Program-made: the position numbers and the translations under genes
Shown: positions 26,103-35,164 of the stretch, piece after piece
Layout: each line of letters starts with the position of its first letter
Position numbering within the stretch: position 1 is the stretch's first letter
DNA from: an uncultured bacterium
Lineage (GTDB): Bacteria; Bacteroidota; Ignavibacteria; Kapaibacteriales; UBA4661
Length of the DNA stretch: 64,000 nucleotides
Direction: 5' to 3'
Assembly (NCBI GenBank): GCA_937899715.1
Contig: CALCNX010000126.1
Coordinates: forward strand, 1-64,000
The notes under the pieces: generated by a model
Seen by the model: only the letters and a program-made list of their open reading frames with translations
Database searches by the model: none
Told to the model about the DNA's origin: nothing

Positions 26103-28520
26103 ATGAAACGATATTCTACCCTGAAGGCTGTTCTTTGCTGCCTTTTCTTGAGCTTTTCTTCCCTTCCCGTTTTTGCCCAAGCACCCGGCAATACCACGCA
26201 AGCAACGCGCGGTTGGCTTTCGGTTGAGACTATCATGCGTGACCCGGCGTGGATAGGCATTGCACCATCGTCACCATTTTGGTCGGAAGATGGAGAACGA
26301 CTGTATTTTACGTGGCGGCGTGAGGGCGATGCAGGAGATTCGCTGTACGTGAGCATTCGCGGCGGCACTCCTAGACGCGCAACACTTGATGAGCGCAAAA
26401 CGCTCACATCACAAAGCGGGGACTATTCAAAAGACTTTGCAAAGAAAGTCTTTAGCCGCAATGGAGATATTTTCTTGCTTGACATTAAGCGTGGCAGCGA
26501 AACACAACTCACGAGTACTCTTGCATCAGAATTCAATCCACGTTTTTTGGCGAACGAGCAAAGTATTGCCTTTGAACGTGAGGGCAATGTGTTTATCCGT
26601 GAACTTGGAAGCGGCTTGGAGCGGCAAGTAACAAACATTCGCTCCGGCGCAAAGACTCCTGATGCTCCAAAAACTGAATTGCAAAAAACGATTGAAAAGC
26701 AGCAGCTAGAACTCTTCGATGTGCTTCGTAAGCGCAAGAATGACCGCGACGCAGCAAAGAAATATCAAGAACTTCTTGAGCAAAAAAAGCCGAAAGTATT
26801 CTACACAGGACAGAAAAACGCCTTTGCTTTTTCTATCTCACCCAATGCACGGTTTGTAACATTTGTCCTATCACAGTCCGCACAAGATGCAAAACGGGCT
26901 ATTGTGCCAAATTTTGTCACAGAAAGCGGCTTTACCGAAGATATTCCTGCACGAACCAAAGTAGGCGAACCCCAGGCAAAATATGAATTCTACGTGTACG
27001 ATGTAACACGCGACACCACGCTCCAAGTCAAGCCTGACAGCCTTCAAGGTCTCATTCCCACCAAAGCATCGGGAGACACATCCAAAACGAAACCACAGGC
27101 ACGAAGCGTTTTTTACACTGCTCCCTCGTGGGCGGATGATGGTCACCGAGCATTTGTACAAGTCTTTTCGCAGGACAACAAAGACCGATGGATTGTCATG
27201 CTCAATGCCGAAAAAGCACAATTTACAACCCTTCTCGACCATCAGCACGACAGCGCATGGATTGGCGGTCCCGGCATAAGTGCTTTCGGCTCTGGCGATG
27301 GCTCTTCGGGTTGGATGCCGGACGGAAAGCGAATTTGGTTCCAATCCGAAGCCGACGGCTGGTCTCACTTGTATGTAACGGGTGCTGATAGTGCAACCAA
27401 GACCAATAGAGTGCAGCTCACCAAAGGGCGTTTCGAGGTGTATGACCCGTTTATTTCGCGTGACAAAAAGCGCTGGTATTTCCACTCGAACGAAGTGCAT
27501 TTCGGTGAGCGGCATTTGTATTCTATGCCGCTTGAAGGCGGCACAGCTACGCGCATCACGACAAAAGAAGGTAGAAACGATGCACTGCTCTCACCCGATG
27601 AAAAACAAATTGCCGTCGTCCATTCTTTCAGTAATAAACCGCCGGAACTCTTTCTGATGCCCAATAAAGCAAATGCAGATGGTGGCTCGGATTCCAAGCA
27701 AATAACGCAATCACTGTCGCCGGAATTTTCACGCTACGCATGGCGTGTACCTGACGTTCTCACGTTCAAAGCTCGTGATGGAGCCAATGTTCCGGCTCGT
27801 GTGTATACGCCCGAAGCCTCTCGCTCTAACGGTGCTGCTGTGGTGTTTGTTCACGGCGCAGGCTATTTACAAAATGCCCACAAATGGTGGAGCACGTATT
27901 TCCGCGAGTATATGTTCCACAACCTCCTTGTCGATAAAGGCTATACCGTGCTGGATGTAGATTATCGTGCCAGCGCAGGCTTGGGGCGTGATTGGCGAAC
28001 GGGAATTTATCGATTTATGGGCGGTAAAGATTTGGACGACCAAGTGGATGGTGCAAAATTTCTTGTCGAAAAGTATGGCGTGGATGCAAAACGTATCGGC
28101 ATCTATGGCGGTTCGTATGGCGGATTTATTACGTTTATGGCAATGTTCACCCAGCCGGGCGTATTTGCTGCGGGCGCGGCGCTGCGTCCGGTGACGGATT
28201 GGGCACACTATAATCATGGCTATACATCGGCTATTCTGAACATTCCCCAAGACGATTCGGTTGCCTATCGCCGCAGTTCGCCCATTTACCATGCCGCAGG
28301 ATTACAGGGCGCGTTGCTCATCTGTCATGGCATGGTGGACGTGAATGTTCACTACCAAGACGCTGTGCGACTGGTGCAACGCCTGATTGAGCTGAAAAAA
28401 GAAAATTGGGAATTTGCTTCATATCCCGTGGAAGACCACGGCTTCCGTGAACCAACAAGCTGGATGGACGAATATAAGCGCATTCTCAAACTCTTCGACA
28501 CGAATTTGCAGAAAAAATAG
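26103..28520 (+). CDS. Secreted S9-family prolyl oligopeptidase/dipeptidyl peptidase
   Basis: 805 residues. The signal peptide ends near residue 25 (SLPVFAQ). The N-terminal two thirds form a beta-propeller of WD40-like/DPP IV-N type with repeated W/F-S-D-G motifs (PFWSEDGERLYFTW, WMPDGKRIWFQ, LSPDEKQIAVVH). The alpha/beta-hydrolase domain begins around residue 560. The triad is Ser671 (GIYGGSYGGF), Asp746 (HGMVDVNVHY) and His779 (VEDHGFREP). It would act in the periplasm or on the surface on Pro- or Ala-containing peptides, supplying amino acids such as tryptophan, though that link to the kynurenine operon is only inference. A strong terminator follows. Confidence 0.93.
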   Translation: MKRYSTLKAVLCCLFLSFSSLPVFAQAPGNTTQATRGWLSVETIMRDPAWIGIAPSSPFWSEDGERLYFTWRREGDAGDSLYVSIRGGTPRRATLDERKTLTSQSGDYSKDFAKKVFSRNGDIFLLDIKRGSETQLTSTLASEFNPRFLANEQSIAFEREGNVFIRELGSGLERQVTNIRSGAKTPDAPKTELQKTIEKQQLELFDVLRKRKNDRDAAKKYQELLEQKKPKVFYTGQKNAFAFSISPNARFVTFVLSQSAQDAKRAIVPNFVTESGFTEDIPARTKVGEPQAKYEFYVYDVTRDTTLQVKPDSLQGLIPTKASGDTSKTKPQARSVFYTAPSWADDGHRAFVQVFSQDNKDRWIVMLNAEKAQFTTLLDHQHDSAWIGGPGISAFGSGDGSSGWMPDGKRIWFQSEADGWSHLYVTGADSATKTNRVQLTKGRFEVYDPFISRDKKRWYFHSNEVHFGERHLYSMPLEGGTATRITTKEGRNDALLSPDEKQIAVVHSFSNKPPELFLMPNKANADGGSDSKQITQSLSPEFSRYAWRVPDVLTFKARDGANVPARVYTPEASRSNGAAVVFVHGAGYLQNAHKWWSTYFREYMFHNLLVDKGYTVLDVDYRASAGLGRDWRTGIYRFMGGKDLDDQVDGAKFLVEKYGVDAKRIGIYGGSYGGFITFMAMFTQPGVFAAGAALRPVTDWAHYNHGYTSAILNIPQDDSVAYRRSSPIYHAAGLQGALLICHGMVDVNVHYQDAVRLVQRLIELKKENWEFASYPVEDHGFREPTSWMDEYKRILKLFDTNLQKK

Positions 28521-28554
28521 TCGAAGAATAAACAAGACACTGCACTATGATCGG

Positions 28555-28589
28555 GTAGGCTAGACAATCTCAGGTCTAGCCTACTTTTT
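28555..28589 (+). terminator. Rho-independent terminator after the peptidase gene
   Basis: A perfect 11-bp stem (GTAGGCTAGAC / GTCTAGCCTAC) with an 8-nt loop, followed by five T. It separates the peptidase gene from the convergent GNAT-like gene. Confidence 0.9.
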
Positions 28590-28593
28590 CGTA

Positions 28594-29421
28594 TCAACTC
28601 AATTTGTAATTTTGTCGGCGATACACAACCCGAAAGCCTAGTTGCTGAATGTTATGGTATGACGGCAAATTCATTGCGTCATCCGGCAGTTCAATATCGG
28701 CAAGAAAGTGTTGAACACCATGCTGCAAGCCTGCCTTGACGATATGATACAAAAGCAAATAATCACGTTCATAGTCTTTTGTCATCAGTCCCGGAATAGG
28801 CGCATCAATCCCTAACCACGCAAAGCCGTTTTTCATGTAAACGCTTCGCGCAGCACTTACCACATCATTTTCTTCCACGATAAAATGCCGCCAACCCAAG
28901 CGCCCGACAAGATTCATGAGCCACGGTTTATTTACCATGCCGTATGTCGCGTCGATAAAATCCGCCCAACGTTCGGCATCCTCTGAGGTGATTTCTTTTA
29001 CCTGAAGATTCCGAGAAACCGCCAATGGTTTGGGTAAACCCTGCCCTTCACGATAAATTCTATCCCAACTTGATACGGCTGCAAAGCCTCGTGAGGTAAG
29101 GAGATTGGGTAAATCAGCAGGCTCAGAAAACGGTGAATAATGCAGATAGAAACTGTTGATGCCCTTTGCACGGAATGCTTGTATCACTGCTTCGATTTTG
29201 TCTTCGTTAGCAGGACTTTTGAGTCCTAAGGTAAGTATGGTGTTAAAATGGATAAACGGAATTTTGGTACAAAAAAATGCCACAGAATCAGCAAGCATTT
29301 CATAGGACAAACCCATTGCTTGTACAAAAGAGGTTGGCGCACCTTGATACATATCCAGCCACGCCATTTCTTCAAAAGATTCGAGGACAATTGATAGTTC
29401 ACGTGAAATAGTAGTGTGCAT
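28594..29421 (-). CDS. GNAT-like acyltransferase (predicted)
   Basis: About 275 residues from the ATG at 29421; an in-frame start at 29433 adds four residues. The N-terminal half is weakly GNAT-like. The second half (about 125-275) shows the GNAT pattern LQVKEITSEDAERWADFI at its start, a central VSAARSVYMKNGFAWLGIDAPIPGL strand-turn corresponding to the substrate/acetyl-CoA region, and a closing NIQQLGFRVVYRR. The classical Q/RxxGxG/A loop is replaced by a divergent sequence, so activity is not assured. Substrate unknown. The neighbours (peptidase, AraC regulator) do not define a pathway. Confidence 0.7.
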   Translation of the reverse strand: MHTTISRELSIVLESFEEMAWLDMYQGAPTSFVQAMGLSYEMLADSVAFFCTKIPFIHFNTILTLGLKSPANEDKIEAVIQAFRAKGINSFYLHYSPFSEPADLPNLLTSRGFAAVSSWDRIYREGQGLPKPLAVSRNLQVKEITSEDAERWADFIDATYGMVNKPWLMNLVGRLGWRHFIVEENDVVSAARSVYMKNGFAWLGIDAPIPGLMTKDYERDYLLLYHIVKAGLQHGVQHFLADIELPDDAMNLPSYHNIQQLGFRVVYRRQNYKLS

Positions 29422-29605
29422 CAGTCGCTCCAAAATGAGGAAAATAAATTGTGTGTTGTCGCTTCAATACGAAAATTTGACCTCTATGGATTTCTGCTGT
29501 GATGCTTCCCCGACTAGGAATTGCTCGCCTTTAGTTCAGAATTCATTTGGCTTTGACAAACACACAACGCACAGTATCAGGTAGAAAAACCAATTCTAAC
29601 TCAAT

Positions 29606-30499
29606 ATGTCACACAAAAAAACTTCCACGCTTATCAATCCTCAAAACGGCAATCTTGCTTTTAAGATATTTTCGTTTGAGAACAATCATTTTTTCGACCA
29701 CCTTCAGCGCCACAACTACTACTCCGCTATTCTTATGGAGAGTGGAACGTACACGCTCAAAGCCGACGTTTCAGAATATGCTCTAGAAGGAGCAGCGATG
29801 ATGTGCTTTGCGCCGTACCAGCCCTTTATGATTCGCAGTCATAGTCCTGTTTGTGGCTGGGCGATACAATTTCATCCGGACTTTTTTTGCATCCATAAGC
29901 ACGACCGCGAGGTGGCTTGCAATGGCGTCTTGTTCAATACCATCTACGAGCCGCCGTATTTAGCTCTTGATGAACACGATGCGGCAAAGTTTTGCGGTAT
30001 GTTGTTACAGATGCTTGATGAAATGAACGCAACGGAGTTAGCACAATACGAACTTTTGGTGTCCCATCTGAAGATTTTTCTCATTCACGCTGCGCGATTA
30101 AAAATGCAGCAGCTGAATGCTTCCAAAGAAATTGCTTCAGCGATACTGCCGGACAAGCGTGAGCCTTTTATTTTGCAAAGTCTGAAAGATGCCGTTGAGC
30201 AGCATTATCACACGAAACACTCGGCAAGCGACTATGCTGATATGCTGAATATATCTGCGAAGGCATTGGCAAAAATCACGAAAAAGTATTGCCATAAAAC
30301 CCTGACCGATATTATCGCCGAGCGCATTATTATTGAAGCGAAACGTGAACTATATTTGACTTCTAAAACCGTAAAAGAGATCGCCTACGAACTCGGGTTC
30401 AACGATGAGCATTATTTTAGCCGCTTTTTCAAAACAAATACCGATATTTCTCCACAGATGTATAGAGACACCGTGGGCTTTGCGAGAGCGGAAGTATAA
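29606..30499 (+). CDS. AraC-family transcriptional regulator
   Basis: 297 residues. The N-terminal ~170 residues form a cupin-like sensing domain of the Bacteroidota type (YYSAILMESGTYTLKAD, then CFAPYQPFMI). The C-terminal ~100 residues carry two HTH motifs: HSASDYADMLNISAKALAKITKK, and TVKEIAYELGFNDEHYFSRFFKTNT followed by SPQMYR, the canonical AraC closing signature. It is 122 bases upstream of the PLP enzyme on the same strand and may control it. The inducer is unknown. Confidence 0.92.
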   Translation: MSHKKTSTLINPQNGNLAFKIFSFENNHFFDHLQRHNYYSAILMESGTYTLKADVSEYALEGAAMMCFAPYQPFMIRSHSPVCGWAIQFHPDFFCIHKHDREVACNGVLFNTIYEPPYLALDEHDAAKFCGMLLQMLDEMNATELAQYELLVSHLKIFLIHAARLKMQQLNASKEIASAILPDKREPFILQSLKDAVEQHYHTKHSASDYADMLNISAKALAKITKKYCHKTLTDIIAERIIIEAKRELYLTSKTVKEIAYELGFNDEHYFSRFFKTNTDISPQMYRDTVGFARAEV

Positions 30500-30620
30500 T
30501 CAAGGTGAGGATGTGATACTGTTTTTTGGAAGAAAAATGCTAAGTTTGGGAACTTGAATACACAGGATGTTTTATGTGTGCGTACATTTTTTATTTTTTC
30601 ATTGTTGCATTCTTATTACT

Positions 30621-32105
30621 ATGAATCTTCCATTGAACCAAACTTCATCCGCTTCATTTGCCGATATTCGTGCGAACATTATTGGCTATGATGACATGAT
30701 TGATACGCCGCACGGGAAGCGCCGTATAGTCTTTGCCGACTGGATAGCGAGCGGACGAATGTATGCGCCCATCGAAAAAAAGCTCGCGGAAGATTTTGGT
30801 CCGATGGTCGCCAATACGCATACGGAAACCACCGCTACGGGAACAGCAATGACACTTGCCTACCATGAGGCACAGCGCATCATTAAAGCACACGTCGGAG
30901 CAACAAGCGACGATGCGCTGCTGATGGTTGGTTCCGGCATGACGGCTGCCCTCGCAAAACTTCAACGCATATTGGGCTTAAAAGTGCCGGAGCAACTTAC
31001 TCCTTATTGCCATGTGCCGGAGGCAATTCGTCCCGTTGTCTTTCTGACCCATATGGAACACCATTCCAATCAAACATCGTGGTTGGAAACCATCTGTACG
31101 GTCGAAATTATTCGCCCCGATGAACATGGACTTGTTGATATGACACACTTGGACGAATTGCTCAAAAAATACGATTCGCGTCCAATTAAAATTGCCTCCG
31201 TTACATCATGCTCCAATGTTACGGGTGTCTTCACGCCGTACTACGCCATCGCTCGACGGATGCACGAAGTAGGCGGATGGTGCTTTGTGGATTTTGCTTG
31301 TTCAGCGCCGTACATCGCAATTGATATGCACCCCTCTGACCCGCTTGAACGTTTGGATGCGATATTTTTCTCGCCGCATAAATTTTTGGGTGGACCCGGC
31401 TCGCCGGGCGTTTTGGTCTTTAATAAAAAACTCTACACGCTCCACGTCCCCGACCAACCCGGCGGCGGCACGGTAAAGTGGACAAATCCGTGGGGTGAGC
31501 ATAGCTATATCGAAGACATCGAAGCCCGCGAAGACGGTGGCACACCTGCTTTTCTGCAAACAATACGTGCTGCCTTAGCAATTCGATTAAAAGAATCTCT
31601 GAGCGAAGAGGCATTGCATACAAGAGAGAATGCACTTGTACAACGAATTTTTGAAGTGCTCTCCCCCATTCCGAACCTTCATATCTTGGCATCGGAAAAC
31701 AAAGACCGTCTGTGTGTATTTTCGTTTTATATTGATGGACTGCACTACAATCTTGGCGTAAAACTGCTCAATGATCGCTTTGGCATCCAAACTCGTGGTG
31801 GTTGCTCTTGTGCGGGAACTTACGGACATTATTTGCTCAGCGTTACACCACAGTTTTCTCACGCCATTACCTGTAAAATTGATGAAGGCGACTTGTCGGA
31901 AAAACCGGGCTGGATTCGCTTTTCTGTGCACCCTGCCATGACTGATGAAGAAGCGGAATATATTTTGAGTGCCATTAAAGACCTCGCCGCCCATCATGAA
32001 GAGTGGAGCAAGGATTACCGATATGACGCACACAGCAACGAATTCCAACACGTAGCATGGAACAGTTCTTTGGAAACAATCGTAAGTGAGTGGTTTCAGT
32101 TCTGA
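30621..32105 (+). CDS. Class V aminotransferase-fold PLP enzyme (cysteine desulfurase-like)
   Basis: 494 residues from the ATG at 30621; the longer start at 30567 gives an implausible hydrophobic leader. PLP Lys254 is in FFSPHKFLGGPG; other family marks are HMEHHSNQTSW, SCSNVTGVFTP and GWCFVDFACSAPY. The loop TRGGCSCAGTYGH near residue 400 contains two Cys where cysteine desulfurases and selenocysteine lyases have their catalytic Cys, suggesting sulfur chemistry on cysteine or a related amino acid. The C-terminal extension makes it about 90 residues longer than typical CsdA. It lacks kynureninase signatures, so it does not fill that gap in the tryptophan pathway. No SufE/IscU partner is adjacent. 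Confidence 0.85.
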   Translation: MNLPLNQTSSASFADIRANIIGYDDMIDTPHGKRRIVFADWIASGRMYAPIEKKLAEDFGPMVANTHTETTATGTAMTLAYHEAQRIIKAHVGATSDDALLMVGSGMTAALAKLQRILGLKVPEQLTPYCHVPEAIRPVVFLTHMEHHSNQTSWLETICTVEIIRPDEHGLVDMTHLDELLKKYDSRPIKIASVTSCSNVTGVFTPYYAIARRMHEVGGWCFVDFACSAPYIAIDMHPSDPLERLDAIFFSPHKFLGGPGSPGVLVFNKKLYTLHVPDQPGGGTVKWTNPWGEHSYIEDIEAREDGGTPAFLQTIRAALAIRLKESLSEEALHTRENALVQRIFEVLSPIPNLHILASENKDRLCVFSFYIDGLHYNLGVKLLNDRFGIQTRGGCSCAGTYGHYLLSVTPQFSHAITCKIDEGDLSEKPGWIRFSVHPAMTDEEAEYILSAIKDLAAHHEEWSKDYRYDAHSNEFQHVAWNSSLETIVSEWFQF

Positions 32106-32120
32106 TGAAATCACTTTCTG

Positions 32121-33125
32121 TTAGGTCACGCCTTCGCTTTTGTGCTGCATGATACTTTCGACAATCATATTACGATGGAGCGTCAGCAGGATTTGATAAT
32201 TGGTGTGTTCCTGCTCAGTCACCGGAAAGGAAAGGAAGTCGGGCATATTCCCAACAGCCTCAGCCATAATGCGTTCTTGCTGCTCGGTGGAAAGAGTGCC
32301 TAAATACTTCTCAACGGCTGCATTCCGTTTCTTGTCAATCGCGCTGGGTGCTATTTCATCAAAAAGAGTCTGTGGGGTCTTTTGATTATTTTTGGGAGCT
32401 ATGGTTGTGTCGAATAATCGTTGTTGAATAATAAACTTAACCGCTACCACTTTATGCCGAGCTTTTTGCTCTCGCACTAAAATAAAGTACGTCGGCTCAT
32501 GGAGATGAATATCTTGAATAGCTTTGCTGATAATATTGGCATTGAGTTTGAACCACGAATCATAGTTACAATGAAATAGCTTGTTTAGTTCCTCAATAGT
32601 AATAAAAGGACTTTCTGCATAACCTCGTTTTTCATCGAAGCGAGAGCGACAAAACTCCCACAGTGCAAGTGCGTGTTTGCTGGAAAATTTTGCCTGTACT
32701 GCCAGAGGTAGTTTGGTGTACATCCCGATTTCGTCGCTTTTCTGAATTGTATTATAGCGCTTGAGCATCTCATAGATGAAAGGCGGATAGACCCACGAGA
32801 CTACTTCGTGCTCTTTATCATACACAGCCTGTGCTAAGAGATTTGCGACGACGCGAGTAGGATATTTTTTATCTTTCCCGAAGATATTCACCTCAATAGG
32901 CGGCAAATCAACAATCGCCCTAATTTGCTCAAAGACATCGGTATTGCTTTCGAACAAAGACTGCCCAGCTTTTTCTCGAATCGTTCTAATATGGAGTGAA
33001 TAGGTCTGCGAATCATGAATATTTTGCCTGCTGTGTTCCAACAATACATTCAAAACCTTACGTTGTGCAAGCGTAAGAATATTTTCAATGTCGACGAGCG
33101 AACTGGGTTTGATGATGATGTCCAT
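32121..33125 (-). CDS. Plasmid replication initiator, Rep_3 (RepB/RepA) superfamily
   Basis: 334 residues from the ATG at 33125, which has AAAAGGA a few bases upstream; an in-frame GTG at 33155 falls inside an iteron and is rejected. The protein shows the two winged-helix layout of Rep_3 initiators: LTLAQRKVLNVLLEHSRQ near the start, then EVVSWVYPPFIYEMLKRYN, LPLAVQAKFSSKHALALWEF and SPFITIEELNKLFHC (second HTH). Such proteins bind iterons as monomers to open the origin, and as dimers repress their own promoter and handcuff origins. The seven direct repeats directly upstream confirm the assignment. The C-terminal ~90 residues are variable and end without a known domain. Confidence 0.92.
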   Translation of the reverse strand: MDIIIKPSSLVDIENILTLAQRKVLNVLLEHSRQNIHDSQTYSLHIRTIREKAGQSLFESNTDVFEQIRAIVDLPPIEVNIFGKDKKYPTRVVANLLAQAVYDKEHEVVSWVYPPFIYEMLKRYNTIQKSDEIGMYTKLPLAVQAKFSSKHALALWEFCRSRFDEKRGYAESPFITIEELNKLFHCNYDSWFKLNANIISKAIQDIHLHEPTYFILVREQKARHKVVAVKFIIQQRLFDTTIAPKNNQKTPQTLFDEIAPSAIDKKRNAAVEKYLGTLSTEQQERIMAEAVGNMPDFLSFPVTEQEHTNYQILLTLHRNMIVESIMQHKSEGVT

Positions 33126-33145
33126 ACTAATTCCTTTTGAGGTTA

Positions 33146-33322
33146 CAATATCCACTGATGCAAACGCAATATCTACTGATGCAAACTATTATCTTGAAAA
33201 TTAAGAACAATATCCACTGATGCAAACGCAATATCCACTGATGCAAAGTTTTTGTCAAACGCAATATCCACTGATGCAAACGCAATATCCACTGATGCAA
33301 ACGCAATATCCACTGATGCAAA
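33146..33322. repeat. Iteron array: seven copies of a 19-bp direct repeat
   Basis: The core CAATATCCACTGATGCAAA occurs at 33146, 33167 (one C-to-T change), 33208, 33229, 33262, 33283 and 33304, all in the same orientation. Start-to-start distances are 21, 41, 21, 33, 21 and 21 bases; 21 is two DNA turns, so initiator monomers would line up on one face. The array starts 20 bases upstream of the rep ATG and so overlaps its promoter region, consistent with autorepression. Confidence 0.95.
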
Positions 33323-33600
33323 AACTTTTATTGTCTTAATTTTCAACAACTTATCGCCGCAGTAAACTCTTAAATATAACTAAATAGATATAAACTTTAT
33401 AAATATTTAGCACTTACTACAAAGATAAAGATAGCTTTCAGAAATCCTTGCCTTAATGATTGGAAGTGAGTACACCTACTTTACATTTGCCTACGTCAAA
33501 ATGCAGAGTACAAATTTCAGCGGTTGGCAATGTAATGTCTTTGAAAATTCACTGATGCAAAATGTACAATTCATCTAAAGTAGCTTTCTGAATTTCTTCA
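33146..33600. other. Probable iteron-type replication origin (oriV)
   Basis: The seven iterons are followed by a markedly A+T-rich stretch (about 33323-33450, e.g. around 33365-33410) that could serve as the unwinding element, and by an isolated degenerate iteron (TCACTGATGCAAA, 33549-33561). No convincing DnaA box (TTATNCACA) was found by eye. This matches the usual order rep - iterons - AT-rich DUE of Rep_3 plasmids. Between about 33600 and 33808 I see only A+T-rich intergenic DNA before the next gene. Confidence 0.78.
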
Positions 33601-33808
33601 AAAAAAAAGTGCCCTAACGAAAGAAAAATTTGGTTTATTCATTTGAAAATAATAATTTAAGACAAAATACTCCTTTAACTGATGACTAATGAATTTATTG
33701 TTGAGAAATTGAGTCGTTAATAACTGTCGAGGAATAACAACGTTTGTGAGGCTATGTATTTGTAAGTTGTAGTATGATTTTCCTCTCACTTTTGGTTGAG
33801 AAAAGACT

Positions 33809-34624
33809 ATGGACACCTTTTCACAATCTTACTCGCATTTTCCCCATCATAGGCAAAAAAACTTTGGTGTGGAGAACCCGGCAATAGACTATCAGATAGT
33901 TACAGGCATACCATCAGCGCCATTTCAATCTGACATAGCAATTGTTGTGACTGATGAAGAAGGTATCATTGAATTTTGCAATACCAAAGCACAATGTCTC
34001 TTCCATTGTTCAATGTTGTGCGCACAGAACAAGAATCTCAACAATCTCTGTACAATTATCTATAATACCAACGCTTACGAAACATCAACTCTATGTGAAA
34101 TTGCTTACACCTCTCGTCGCCCGTTATCACTTTTGAATCTGGATGTATCTACTATAGGCGGAGAGCATTATCAAATGGATATTTGCACAGTACAGCTAAA
34201 CGAACTGCATGAAGGACATTCCCGTATTGCATACTTTTTTTTACCGACGCTTACTACGAAAAAAAAGATTTTCTCATGCTCGAAAACGTGTGGCGATTTA
34301 CCTCAGCAAAACCCAAATGGAAATAGAATCGAAGGGGGAGTCGTCCTTCATAGGTATCATTTGATACTAGGAACAAGTACAGCACTTGATACAATAAGCG
34401 GCTACAAAGAAGGAGAGCTAATCGGGCAAGATATTTCCTTACTGATGACCGATACATCTGCCGACACTCTTTGCCATACAGTCAAACTTTACGACACAAC
34501 GGCTTGGAGCGGGTTAATTATTCAACGCAATAAATTTCTGCTTCCAGTAGAGATTCAGAGCTTCCCTCTTCTTAATCTCTATCCCGATGCAGTAATAACG
34601 CGATTACGCGGCACAGACGCATGA
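33809..34624 (+). CDS. PAS-domain protein without recognisable output domain
   Basis: 271 residues. A first PAS-like segment is at about 45-160 (SDIAIVVTDEEGIIEFCNTKAQCLFHC), the second, more degenerate, at about 175-265 (LILGTSTALDTISGYKEGELIGQDISLLM). No kinase, cyclase, HTH or membrane segment follows, and the protein ends shortly after the second PAS. It is Cys-rich for a PAS protein, with about ten Cys, so redox or metal sensing is conceivable. It may be a truncated kinase or a stand-alone sensor acting by protein contact. It lies between the plasmid origin and a broken universal stress gene. Confidence 0.68.
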   Translation: MDTFSQSYSHFPHHRQKNFGVENPAIDYQIVTGIPSAPFQSDIAIVVTDEEGIIEFCNTKAQCLFHCSMLCAQNKNLNNLCTIIYNTNAYETSTLCEIAYTSRRPLSLLNLDVSTIGGEHYQMDICTVQLNELHEGHSRIAYFFLPTLTTKKKIFSCSKTCGDLPQQNPNGNRIEGGVVLHRYHLILGTSTALDTISGYKEGELIGQDISLLMTDTSADTLCHTVKLYDTTAWSGLIIQRNKFLLPVEIQSFPLLNLYPDAVITRLRGTDA

Positions 34625-34702
34625 AAAACGAGTTAGTTGCCTCAATAAAGGTTATATCAACGTCAAGTTCAGACTATAATTCTCATTTTTTAGGACAAAG
34701 CC

Positions 34703-35163
34703 ATGACAACAATTCACAACCCCAAAATACTCGTACCGCTTGACTTCTCTCGGTGCTCCGAGTATGCACTTGAGTATGCAAAGCAATCGTAAAACCTCTT
34801 CATGGGTCTTTGCATTTATTACACGTTCTAGAACCTCCTGTTTCATATAGCGAGTGGGGCTATAGCTTTGCACAAGAAGGTATAGCAAACGTTCACAAGC
34901 AAACAGAAACAGCAATGGAAAAAGAAGTGGAAGATCTTGCCAAAGAAGGTATTACTGCTTCATCAGAGATTATGACCGGTACTCCCTATTATTCAATCGC
35001 CAGCTATGCAAACGAACGAGGCATGGACTTAATAATAATGAGTACACATGGACGGCAAGGTGTACAAAGATTTCTTATGGGAAGCACCACTGAACGAGTC
35101 TTGCGCACAGTCCATTGCCCTGTTCTCTCTGTTCATCCACCTCAAGACTTTACAGATGCATAA
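34703..35163 (+). pseudogene. Universal stress protein (UspA family), frameshifted
   Basis: The N-terminus starts at ATG 34703 (KILVPLDFSRCSEYALEYAK) and stops at a TAA at 34790-34792 after 29 residues. The rest of the protein continues in another frame from about 34783 (KPLHGSLHLLHVLEPP) through the nucleotide-binding region GMDLIIMSTHGRQGVQRFLMGSTTERVLR and VHCPVLSV to 35163. The two parts join to one normal ~153-residue Usp if one base is restored near 34780-34790. No slippery heptamer is present, so this is a one-base deletion or a sequencing error rather than programmed frameshifting. The 3' fragment has an in-frame TTG (34810) and could be made alone, but it would lack the first strand and the Asp of the ATP site. 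Confidence 0.85.
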
Positions 35164-35164
35164 A

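Noticed and set aside
30621..32105. Class V PLP enzyme as the missing kynureninase
   Set aside because: It has the cysteine-desulfurase-like GGCSCAG loop and lacks kynureninase sequence patterns; the gene is 11 kb from the operon.
33127..33321. Minus-strand reading frame encoding repeated HQWILRL units
   Set aside because: It is only a translation of the 21-base iteron array; each repeat gives the same heptapeptide. No start signal or codon bias supports a gene.
33146..33322. Possible CRISPR array
   Set aside because: Repeats are directly adjacent with 2-22-base gaps of no spacer-like diversity, and no cas genes are near. The position upstream of rep explains them as iterons.
34703..35163. 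Programmed frameshift in the universal stress gene
   Set aside because: No slippery heptamer, stem-loop or in-frame recoding signal is visible; a one-base deletion explains it.
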